From assembly GCF_041435435.1 (NCBI RefSeq), contig NZ_CP108494.1, positions 6,792,501 through 6,856,500 of the forward strand: 64,000 bases of DNA, read 5' to 3'. The position numbers were made by a program, and so were the translations under genes. This DNA is from Streptomyces sp. NBC_01241. Its GTDB lineage: Bacteria; Actinomycetota; Actinomycetes; Streptomycetales; Streptomycetaceae. Below, in pieces: positions 7,939-15,636 of this stretch (position 1 is its first letter; every line of letters begins with the position of its first letter). A model generated the notes under the pieces. That model did not search any database. It worked only from the letters and a program-made list of their open reading frames with translations, and was not told the DNA's origin.

Positions 7939-9590
7939 ACGCACTCGTCCCCCTGCCGGTGCTGCTGCCGCTCTGCGCCACCGGCCTGAGCCTCGCCGTC
8001 GGCACCCGGCTCAAGCAGATCCAGCGCCTCGTCAGCGTCGCCGTGCTCACCGCCGTGCTCGGGCTCTCCCTCACGCTGATGATCGTCGCCGACACCCGCG
8101 GCCCGCTCTCCGTCAACCTCGGCGACTTCGCGCCGCCGCTCGGCATCACCCTGGTCGCCGACCGGCTGTCCGGACTGATGCTGACCGTCTCCTCCGCCAT
8201 CACGCTCTGCGTGCTCGTCTACTCCCTGGGCCAGGGCATGGCCGACCGGGACGAGGAAACACCCGTCGCGGTCTTCCACCCCGCCTATCTGATCCTGGTC
8301 GCCGGCGTCTCCTGCACCTTCCTCGCCGGTGACCTCGTCAACCTCTATGTCGGCTTCGAGATCATGCTCGTCGCCAGCTTCGTCCTGCTCACCCTCGGCG
8401 GCACCGGACCCCGCATCCGCGCGGGCTCCACGTACGTGATCATCTCGCTGTTCTCGTCGATGCTGTTCCTCACCGCCATCGCCATGACCTACGCGGCGAC
8501 CGGCACCGCCAACTTCGCGCAACTGGCCGGCCGGCTCGCCGCGCTCCCGCTCGGGGTGCAGACCCTGATCCAGGCGATGCTGCTCACCGTCTTCGCCATC
8601 AAGGCCGCCGTCTTCCCGCTCGCCGCCTGGCTCCCCGACTCGTATCCGACCGCGCCCGCCCCCGTCACCGCGGTCTTCGCCGGTCTGCTCACCAAGGTCG
8701 GTGTGTACTCCATGCTGCGCACGGAGACGCTGCTCTTCCCCGGCAACCGGCTCGGCGACCTGCTGATGGCCGCCGCGCTCGCCTCGATGGTCGTCGGCAT
8801 CCTCGGAGCCGTCGCCCAGACCGACCTGAAGCGGCTGCTGTCCTTCACACTCATCAGCCACATCGGCTACATGGTCTTCGGTATCGGCCTCGCCACCCGG
8901 GACGCGTACGGCGGCGCGATCGTCTACGTCGCCCACCACATCACCGTCCAGACCACGCTCTTCCTGGTGGCGGGGCTCATCGAACGCCGGGGCGGCACCA
9001 ACGAACTCACCCGGATCGGCGGACTGGCCAAGGCATCCCCCCTGCTCGCCGTCCTGTTCTTCGTACCCGCCATGAACCTGGCCGGCATCCCGCCGCTGTC
9101 CGGCTTCATCGGCAAGCTCGGACTGATGCGGGCCGGCGTCGCCGACGGCAGCGTCTGGGCCTGGCTCCTCGTCACCGGATCGGCGGTGACCAGCCTCTTC
9201 ACGCTGTACGTGATGGCCAAGGTCTGGAACCTGGCGTTCTGGCGGGCCGCGCCCCCGGGGCAGGCCGCGGCCGGCACCGTCCTGGAGTCCGACTCCGAAG
9301 AGGACGACAACGACATCGACGAGGGCCCCGACCACATCCCCGGCAGCGGCGACGAACCGGTCCGCCCCCGCCACCAGCCAGCCGGGCTCGCGGTCGCGGC
9401 CACCCTGCACGGACACGCCGTCACCACCACGACGAAACTGCCGCTGCCGATGACGGCGGCCACCGCGGCAGCCGTAGTCCTCGGGCTCGCCTTCACCGTG
9501 TTCGCCGGACCGCTGACCTCCTACACCGACCGCGCGGCCGCCGAACTCCTCGCACGCACCCCCTATGTAGAGGCGGTGCTCGGCCGGTGA
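7935..9590 (+). CDS. mrpD: Mrp antiporter subunit D
   Basis: A 551-residue NuoN/NuoM-like antiporter subunit starting at the ATG that overlaps the mrpC stop (7935). The proton_antipo_M core shows YVGFEIMLVASFVLL with the conserved membrane glutamate, FAIKAAVFPLAAWLPDSYPT with the key lysine, and the TDLKRLLSFTLISHIGYM helix. Between the last two membrane helices there is an acidic insert (LESDSEEDDNDIDEGPD), probably a cytoplasmic loop. MrpD and MrpA are the proposed ion-translocating subunits. The stop overlaps the mrpE GTG start. Confidence 0.95.
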   Translation: MNALVPLPVLLPLCATGLSLAVGTRLKQIQRLVSVAVLTAVLGLSLTLMIVADTRGPLSVNLGDFAPPLGITLVADRLSGLMLTVSSAITLCVLVYSLGQGMADRDEETPVAVFHPAYLILVAGVSCTFLAGDLVNLYVGFEIMLVASFVLLTLGGTGPRIRAGSTYVIISLFSSMLFLTAIAMTYAATGTANFAQLAGRLAALPLGVQTLIQAMLLTVFAIKAAVFPLAAWLPDSYPTAPAPVTAVFAGLLTKVGVYSMLRTETLLFPGNRLGDLLMAAALASMVVGILGAVAQTDLKRLLSFTLISHIGYMVFGIGLATRDAYGGAIVYVAHHITVQTTLFLVAGLIERRGGTNELTRIGGLAKASPLLAVLFFVPAMNLAGIPPLSGFIGKLGLMRAGVADGSVWAWLLVTGSAVTSLFTLYVMAKVWNLAFWRAAPPGQAAAGTVLESDSEEDDNDIDEGPDHIPGSGDEPVRPRHQPAGLAVAATLHGHAVTTTTKLPLPMTAATAAAVVLGLAFTVFAGPLTSYTDRAAAELLARTPYVEAVLGR

Positions 9591-10210
9591 AACGCATCGT
9601 CAAGCTGTCCTTCCGGAACAAGGACCTGCCGTTCTTCAGCTGCGAGTTCGGCGGACGGGGACGCGTGCTCGACCTCCCGCTGATCGCCTGGCTCACCTTC
9701 ATCTGGGTGCTGCTCTGGTCCGGCCTGAACTGGGCCAACGTACTGATCGGCGCGGTCGTCGCGGTCGCCGTCTGCCTGGCCTTCCCGCTGCCCCGGGTCG
9801 ACCTCGGGCTCCGCCTGCATCCCTGGGGCATCCTGATGCTCGCCGGCTATCTGCTCTACGACATGTACACCTCGGGCGTACGGGTCACCCGGCAGATCTT
9901 TGTCGACCACCCGCACCGGGCCGCCGTCATCGCCGTACCGCTGCGCTGCCGCTCCGACCTGATGCTCGCGGCCACCGCCGTCGCCGTGTCGAACGTGCCC
10001 GGCGGATCGGTCGTCGAGGTACGCCGCGCCACGGCCACCGTCTTCCTGCACGTCCTCGACGCGGACAGACCCGCCGTACTCGACGCGGCGCGGCGCTCCG
10101 TCTGGCGTATGGAGGAGCTGACCGTACGGGCCTTCGGCACACCCGACGAGATCGCCCGCGTCGCCGAACCGCCGCCACCGGCCGGGCGCGACAGGGGGGA
10201 CAGCGCATGA
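9587..10210 (+). CDS. mrpE: Mrp antiporter subunit E
   Basis: A 207-residue protein starting at GTG 9587, which overlaps the mrpD stop. Two membrane helices (LIAWLTFIWVLLWSGLNWAN and ANVLIGAVVAVAVCLAFPLP) and the following cytoplasmic domain are typical of MrpE/MnhE. It is longer than the common ~160 residues because of extra residues at both ends, a modest difference. MrpE is needed for stable assembly of the complex rather than for ion binding. The stop overlaps the mrpF ATG. Confidence 0.93.
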   Translation: MKRIVKLSFRNKDLPFFSCEFGGRGRVLDLPLIAWLTFIWVLLWSGLNWANVLIGAVVAVAVCLAFPLPRVDLGLRLHPWGILMLAGYLLYDMYTSGVRVTRQIFVDHPHRAAVIAVPLRCRSDLMLAATAVAVSNVPGGSVVEVRRATATVFLHVLDADRPAVLDAARRSVWRMEELTVRAFGTPDEIARVAEPPPPAGRDRGDSA

Positions 10211-10584
10211 GTGGGCCGGAGAACGTCGACCAGGCGCTGCTCACCGCGGCCGTCGTCGTGATCGTCATCGCCGGGGCGGGGCTTCTCACCCGGATCTGGC
10301 TGGGCCCCTCCATGCTGGACCGGGCCCTCTCACTCGATGTGTGTGCCGCCCTCATCATCGCGGGCCTGGGCGCCAAGTGCGCCTTCGCGCGCGAGCCGTT
10401 CTACTTCCCGATCATGCTGGTGCTGGCCTTCCTCGGGTTCACGGGGTCGGTCGGCATCGCCCGCTTCATCGCCACGCGCGACCGGCCGGTACCGCGACGG
10501 GAAGCGGGCGGAACCGGCGGCGACGGACGCAACGGACGCAACGGACGCGAGGGTACGGGCGGGACCGAGGGGGAAACACGGTGA
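10207..10584 (+). CDS. mrpF: Mrp antiporter subunit F
   Basis: A 125-residue protein with three membrane helices (LTAAVVVIVIAGAGLLTRIW, the LDVCAALIIAGLGAKCAF region and PIMLVLAFLGFTGSVGIARF) matching MrpF/PhaF. A low-complexity hydrophilic tail (Gly/Arg/Asn repeats near residues 100-120) extends it beyond the usual ~90 residues. Its ATG overlaps the mrpE stop and its stop overlaps the GTG of mrpG. It is a small structural subunit of the antiporter. Confidence 0.93.
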   Translation: MSGPENVDQALLTAAVVVIVIAGAGLLTRIWLGPSMLDRALSLDVCAALIIAGLGAKCAFAREPFYFPIMLVLAFLGFTGSVGIARFIATRDRPVPRREAGGTGGDGRNGRNGREGTGGTEGETR

Positions 10585-10934
10585 ACGTCTGGTTCCAGAT
10601 CCTCGACACGGCCGGCGCGGTGCTGGTGTTCATCGGTGCGGCGATCTGCCTGCTCGGTGTGATCGGCATGCTGCGTCTGCCGGACGTGCTGTCCCGCAGC
10701 CACGCCGCCACGAAACCGCAGACCCTCGGCATGCTCCTGGTCCTCGCCGGGGTGGCCCTGCGGCTGCGCAGCGGCATGGATCTCGCCACCCTAGCGCTGA
10801 TCGGCTTCTTCCAGCTGATGACCAGTCCGGTCGCCGCCCACCTGGTGGCGCGATCCGCCTACCGGACCGGCCAGATCGACCACAGGGAGCTGCTCTTCGA
10901 CGAACTGGACGAGCAGTTGACCGAGGAGCACTGA
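10581..10934 (+). CDS. mrpG: Mrp antiporter subunit G
   Basis: A 117-residue protein beginning at GTG 10581 (GTGA overlap with mrpF). It has three membrane helices and the family signature GMLRLPDVLSRSHAATKPQTL, the most conserved stretch of MrpG/PhaG. It ends with a short acidic tail (FDELDEQLTEEH). It is the last gene of the antiporter operon; the following gene starts 84 bp later and may be read through. Confidence 0.94.
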   Translation: MNVWFQILDTAGAVLVFIGAAICLLGVIGMLRLPDVLSRSHAATKPQTLGMLLVLAGVALRLRSGMDLATLALIGFFQLMTSPVAAHLVARSAYRTGQIDHRELLFDELDEQLTEEH

Positions 10935-11018
10935 GACCGGGGCCGCGCCGGGACGACGGGCGGACTCCCCGCCCCGTTCTCCCACGCGCGGGCGGCGTCC
11001 GGGACTAGCCTCCGCATC

Positions 11019-11867
11019 ATGCTGCGTATCACCGACACCCGCACCGGCCACCTCGTGGAAGTCCCCGCCGCGCCGCGCCACCTGCTGCGCAGCTGTGTCC
11101 ATCTACCGGCCCTCGGCACCGGCACCGGGATCGGCCCGGTACACCTGCGGGTGCCGCTGGTCGGTGACGTACTGGCGCGCACCGCGGAGCTGAACGGCCT
11201 CCAGGTCGTCACCGCCCTCACCACCCCGGAACTGACGCCCGATCAGGCCCGGGCGCTCGACCGCGTCATGGCGGTGCTCGGCATCCATCCCCCCGCCGTC
11301 GTCGGAGCCCACCACCCGGACGCGGCACTCGGCGGCCCCGCCGACGTGCACGTGGTCGCCCAGGGCGCCGACACCGGCGACGCCACGGGCGGGGGCCGGA
11401 TCGAGGTGGGCCGGGTCAGCACGGTCCTGCTGGAGGAGGGCGTGCCCGACCCCGGTCACCTCCTCTCCCCGGACAGGCCGGACGTACGCGTGCCCGAGAC
11501 CGCCGATCCCCTGGCCGTGCGGCTGCTGCTGCTCCACCGCCCCTACGCCGTGCCGGTCACGGTCACCGGTGCGGCGCTGGCAGAGGCCCGGGGGACACTG
11601 CGGCAGTGGCGCCGGCAGGTCGCGGACTGGGCGCAGGAGCCGTCCCGCCCGATCCCCGCCGATCTGCTGCGGGAGTCGCACGCGGCGCTCGTCGAGGATC
11701 TCGACGTCACCGCCGTTCTCGATCTGCTGGCGGATGTGGCGGGACGGTCCGACGTGCCGCCCGGCGCCAAATTCGAGACCTTCGCCCATCTCGACCGCGT
11801 CCTCGGCCTGGACCTCGTCCGCGATGTCGGCCACCAGCGCCGCCCGGACCGGCCGACACCCGGGTGA
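11019..11867 (+). CDS. Degenerate cysteinyl-tRNA-synthetase-like protein
   Basis: A 282-residue protein. By eye it follows the CysRS outline along its length: an N-terminal LRITDTRTGHLVEV strand, LRVPLVGDVLARTAELNGLQVV where CysRS has the helix after HIGH, GIHPPAVVGAHHPD where CysRS has LRPD..PRATHHI, ADVHVVAQGAD for the HxxGGGxD strand, and ADPLAVRLLLLHRPY..PVTVTGAALAEAR for the DALR-side helix. The catalytic HIGH and KMSKS motifs and the zinc ligands are absent, so aminoacylation is unlikely. Function is unknown. It follows mrpG by 84 bp on the same strand and ends at a strong hairpin. The homology is my own alignment by eye. Confidence 0.7.
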   Translation: MLRITDTRTGHLVEVPAAPRHLLRSCVHLPALGTGTGIGPVHLRVPLVGDVLARTAELNGLQVVTALTTPELTPDQARALDRVMAVLGIHPPAVVGAHHPDAALGGPADVHVVAQGADTGDATGGGRIEVGRVSTVLLEEGVPDPGHLLSPDRPDVRVPETADPLAVRLLLLHRPYAVPVTVTGAALAEARGTLRQWRRQVADWAQEPSRPIPADLLRESHAALVEDLDVTAVLDLLADVAGRSDVPPGAKFETFAHLDRVLGLDLVRDVGHQRRPDRPTPG

Positions 11868-11919
11868 ACAGCCGCGACCGGCGGTCTCGGCACCCCGGCC
11901 GGGCGGCATACCGATGGCC

Positions 11920-12015
11920 GGGACCAAGCGCAGGACCAAGCGCAGGACCAAGCGCAGGACCAAGCGCAGGACCACGCCCGGAGCCACGCCCGGAGCCGTG
12001 CCCGGAGCCGTGCCC
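11920..12015. repeat. Eight tandem 12-bp units between convergent genes
   Basis: Eight 12-bp units run without gaps, grading from AGGACCAAGCGC (first four copies nearly identical) through AGGACCACGCCC to GGAGCCGTGCCC (last two identical). The array lies after the stop of the CysRS-like gene, and its last unit supplies the left arm of the downstream terminator hairpin. Confidence 0.9.
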
Positions 12016-12050
12016 GCCCCAGCGCCTTGCGCGATCGGGGCGGGCACGGC
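12007..12050. terminator. Bidirectional terminator hairpin
   Basis: GCCGTGCCCGCCCC (12007-12020) is the perfect complement of 12037-12050, giving a 14-bp stem with a 16-nt loop. It lies between the convergent CysRS-like gene and the GH35 gene. There is no T-tract, as is usual in Streptomyces. Confidence 0.8.
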
Positions 12051-12062
12051 TCGGTCGGCAGG

Positions 12063-15000
12063 TCAGTTCCTTCGTGCCGTGCCCGTACCGAACAGCGCTT
12101 CGTAGCCGGGCGAGGCGTTCTGCTTGCCGGGTACGCCTCCGAGCACGGTGCCCTGGTTCACCAGCTCGACCGAGTCGGGTCCGACGCCGCTCTGCTCGGC
12201 GGTGACCGCCAGTGCGATGGAGTTGTCGCCGTGCGGCTTCAGGAAGCCGGACGGGATGACGAACTCCTTCTGGGGACCGACATCGTTGATGTACTGGCCG
12301 GTGTTCCAGCCGTTGACGAAGATCTGGACGCGGTACTTGCCTGTTCTGCCTCCGGCGTCGTTGATCCGCAGGCCGACCGCCGTGTCCGTATCCTGGGGCT
12401 GGTCGAGCCGGGCCGTGGTCCGGTACCACCGCACACCCGGGCGCTCGCTCTTCAAGGAGTTCGTCCGCGGCCACGACGAGTCCGGTGCGCCCGGCAGATG
12501 CCAGCCCATGCGCTCCCCGTACAGGCCTCCGTTGTTGTACAGCCCGCGAGCGGTGTCGACGGGCTTCGGCCCGCCGAGAGCGCCCTGGATCCGCCAGCCG
12601 ACCCTGCCCGCGCCGGCGATGTCCACGTCGGCGAGGCCCCGTCCGCCCTTGGACCGGCCGTCGGAACTCCAGTCCTCGTACTGGCCCATGTTCCGTACGA
12701 GTACGGCCAGTACGGCGGGCTTGCCCGGCTCCACCAGTCCCTCGGGGACGAGGTGGGTGGCGCTGCCGTCGCCCTGGGCGCCGAGATAGTGACCGTTCAG
12801 CCAGATGAGAGCGTGACCGGCCGTGCCGGTCTTCACCGTGACCTTGACGGTGCTGCCGGCGGCGGTCGGCGTGTAGTGCCCGCGGTACCAGGTGTCGCCC
12901 TCGTGGAATCCGTACTCGTCGGTGTCCAGAACGACGCCGGCTGCCGCACCGGGCCCGTGGCGTGGGTTGGCGGCCGTGGTCCGGTCGGCCTCCAGCCAGC
13001 CCGAGTCGTCGTATCCCGTCTCACGTTCGGGATCGGACCCCGCGCTACGCCAGGTGTCCAGCGTCGGCAGCACCGACGGAGCGGGTCCGGGCAGCTCGGC
13101 CATGAGCGCCCCGGCCTCGTCCCGGCTCGCTCGGAGAAGGCGGTTGTTCCAGGTGAGGACCTTCACGCCGGTGGGCGCGAAGACCCGTAGCGGGCCGGCC
13201 CGGCGCGTGTCACCGGTCAGGTCGAGCCTGGCTCCCGTGATGCGTGCGGTACGTGCGAGTTCCGGGCCGGTGATCAGGACATCGCTGCTCCCGGCATCGA
13301 GCTGCCAGGTGTCCGCGACGCCGTCACGGTCGCTGATCACGACGGTCAGGTCGCTGCCGTCGCCGGAGATGCGTACCGTACGCCTGCCCCCGTGCGCGTA
13401 GTTGAGCCGCAGATCCTTTCGCTCCGCGTCCCAGGTGGTCTCCACCGGGGCTCCGTCCAGGGTCGTGACCTCGGGCCTCTCGGCGTAGCGCAGCACGGTC
13501 TCGCCGTCGCTGCCCTTCGCGCCGTCGAGGACGAGCAGATCGCGTCCCGCGTTCAGGTGGGTGAGTACCTGCGAGGTGGAGTAGACGAGCCGGTGCGGCC
13601 CGAAGGTGTAGTCGGCCACGAGGGTCTCGGCGTCGCGCCCGTCCACGGTGATCGCGGTGTCCGGCTTCTGCGGGACACGCGGATAGGCGGTGCCCGAGGA
13701 GGGCGGCTGCGGGGTCCGGCTCGGGTTCGTGTCGATGGCGTCGACGGAAACGAACGTTCCCTGGGAGGCGGACGTGCCCCTTTCACCGGTGACGACGATC
13801 TTGACGGTGTGCGAGCCCTGGCCGAGGTCGTTCGCCTCGTACAGCACACGCTGGAAGGCGGGGGACGGGGCGTAGCTGTCGACCGTCGCCTTCTTGACGC
13901 CGTCGACGTAGACGTCGGCGGTGCCGTGGTTGGACGAGTCCGGTCCGATCCAGCGCACCGTCGGTCCGTCGAAGGTGACTTCGAGGCTGTCGCCCGCCTC
14001 GGCGGAGAAGGTCTCGTCGTTCTTGTGGTCGCCGCTGGTCCACGACTTGCCGGTGGCGTGCTCCCAGGATCCGGTGAACTTCAACGCCCCGGTGTCCGAG
14101 TCGTTCCAGCGGTACGAGGCGCCCTCCAGCGGTCCGGGCGGGTCGGCCGGATCGAGGGGGAAGGTGACGCGGCTGGTCGAGGTGTCGTTGGAATCGGGGT
14201 GGCGCAGCGTGATCAGCCGCATGCCGTTGCCCGATACGGACGTGTCGCCGGCGTGCTCGGTGGAAAGCCGTTGCTGGGCCTTGACGGGGCCGCCGCCCGT
14301 GACGGTGAGCGCCGGTGCGGTGACGGCCCCGGCGGAGGCGATCGGCTTCACCGCGTTCTGCAGGTATCCGAATTCCTTCTGGACGGCGAGTTTCGGGGTG
14401 ATCGCGCGGTTCTCGGCGAGCGCGGCGCCGTAGTCGTAGGACGTGAATCCGGAGCCGGGGTCGCCGGTCCATCCCCAGTTGGTGCCGCCGTACTCCATGT
14501 AGTAGTTGAACAGGGTGACGCCGTTGGCGACATTGTTCACGGCGAACTGACGGGTGAACGCGGAGTCCACGAACTTGGCGCACTCGTTCGTCTGGAAGTC
14601 ACGGCCCCAGGCGGTGAACGCGCCGCCCTGGCCCTCGGCGATGAACACCGGTGTCCGGGGCGACTGGGCGCGGATGCGGGGCTCGAAGTCGCTCAGCCGG
14701 CCACGGCTGCCCGTGCAGTCGAAGCCGAGCGGGTACGTGTCGAAGGCGTAGAGGCCCAGCTTGGAGCCGCCGGGCCCGCCGGGCACGTTCCAGCCGTGGC
14801 CGTCGCCCCAGTCGTTGTGGAACAGCGGCACGGTGATGCCCTGTTCGACGACGGCGCTCTGCAGCTTCTCGATGTAGTCGATGTGCTTGGCCGAGTTGTC
14901 GATCTGTTCGTTCTCGACCTGGTACGCGATGACGCTGCCGCCGCCGTCGGTGATCTGGTGCTTGCCGATGATGCCGTTGACGGCTTTCAGCCACTCCAGG

Positions 15001-15578
15001 TCGGCTGCCAGGTTCTGCGGGTCGGCCGTGCGCTGCTCGCCACCGTGCGTGGCCATGTACGGCGGCAGACCGCCCATGCCGGCCTCGGCGTTGATGTACG
15101 GGCCGGGCCGGGCGACGACGTAGAGACCTTCCTCTTCGGCCATGGTCAGGAGCCGGTCGATGTCACGGACGCCGGTGAAGTCGTAGGAACCGGGTGCGCT
15201 GGAGTGGTAGCCCCAGAAGAAGTACAGCGAAACGGTGTTGAAACCTGATGCCTTGAGCTTCTGCAGGATGTCGCGCCACTGGTCGGGGCTCGGCAGCCGC
15301 CAGTAGTGGAACTCCCCGGACCACACGACCAGCCGCTCGCCGTCGAGTTCGAGGGACTTCTCATCCCAGGTGACGGTGTGGGGACGGCCGTCGTCGCCCG
15401 GGAAGCGAGGGGTGGTGGCCGTGGCGGCGGGAATCCGTTCGGCCGGGTCCGTGGTGCTCGCGGAGACCGGCAGCGGTGATGCGAGGGACAGCACGAGACC
15501 GGTCGCCAGGCCGCCGACGACGGCTCGCCGTCGTACGACGCGCGGGCGGCCGCGCAGCCGGTGGGAATGCTTCGTCAT
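12063..15578 (-). CDS. Secreted beta-galactosidase, glycoside hydrolase family 35
   Basis: A 1171-residue secreted enzyme. The N-terminus has a basic, arginine-rich leader (RRRAVVGG), a hydrophobic core and an Ala-X-Ala-type cleavage region near residue 41, so Tat export is possible. The GH35 barrel starts near residue 75 with VWSGEFHYWRLP, and the predicted acid/base glutamate is in VENEQ (E224) and the nucleophile in FIAEGQGG (E315). The long C-terminal part is all-beta with jelly-roll galactose-binding-like domains. The product should release terminal beta-galactose. RBS GAAAGG precedes the ATG. It lies 58 bp downstream of the GH84 gene on the same strand, so both are likely transcribed from the DasR-like promoter region. 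Confidence 0.93.
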   Translation of the reverse strand: MTKHSHRLRGRPRVVRRRAVVGGLATGLVLSLASPLPVSASTTDPAERIPAATATTPRFPGDDGRPHTVTWDEKSLELDGERLVVWSGEFHYWRLPSPDQWRDILQKLKASGFNTVSLYFFWGYHSSAPGSYDFTGVRDIDRLLTMAEEEGLYVVARPGPYINAEAGMGGLPPYMATHGGEQRTADPQNLAADLEWLKAVNGIIGKHQITDGGGSVIAYQVENEQIDNSAKHIDYIEKLQSAVVEQGITVPLFHNDWGDGHGWNVPGGPGGSKLGLYAFDTYPLGFDCTGSRGRLSDFEPRIRAQSPRTPVFIAEGQGGAFTAWGRDFQTNECAKFVDSAFTRQFAVNNVANGVTLFNYYMEYGGTNWGWTGDPGSGFTSYDYGAALAENRAITPKLAVQKEFGYLQNAVKPIASAGAVTAPALTVTGGGPVKAQQRLSTEHAGDTSVSGNGMRLITLRHPDSNDTSTSRVTFPLDPADPPGPLEGASYRWNDSDTGALKFTGSWEHATGKSWTSGDHKNDETFSAEAGDSLEVTFDGPTVRWIGPDSSNHGTADVYVDGVKKATVDSYAPSPAFQRVLYEANDLGQGSHTVKIVVTGERGTSASQGTFVSVDAIDTNPSRTPQPPSSGTAYPRVPQKPDTAITVDGRDAETLVADYTFGPHRLVYSTSQVLTHLNAGRDLLVLDGAKGSDGETVLRYAERPEVTTLDGAPVETTWDAERKDLRLNYAHGGRRTVRISGDGSDLTVVISDRDGVADTWQLDAGSSDVLITGPELARTARITGARLDLTGDTRRAGPLRVFAPTGVKVLTWNNRLLRASRDEAGALMAELPGPAPSVLPTLDTWRSAGSDPERETGYDDSGWLEADRTTAANPRHGPGAAAGVVLDTDEYGFHEGDTWYRGHYTPTAAGSTVKVTVKTGTAGHALIWLNGHYLGAQGDGSATHLVPEGLVEPGKPAVLAVLVRNMGQYEDWSSDGRSKGGRGLADVDIAGAGRVGWRIQGALGGPKPVDTARGLYNNGGLYGERMGWHLPGAPDSSWPRTNSLKSERPGVRWYRTTARLDQPQDTDTAVGLRINDAGGRTGKYRVQIFVNGWNTGQYINDVGPQKEFVIPSGFLKPHGDNSIALAVTAEQSGVGPDSVELVNQGTVLGGVPGKQNASPGYEALFGTGTARRN

Positions 15579-15636
15579 GAACGCCCTTTCGCTGGTGTGC
15601 TCATGGTGCGGTTCATCCGTGCGCGGGGCCGGGGGC

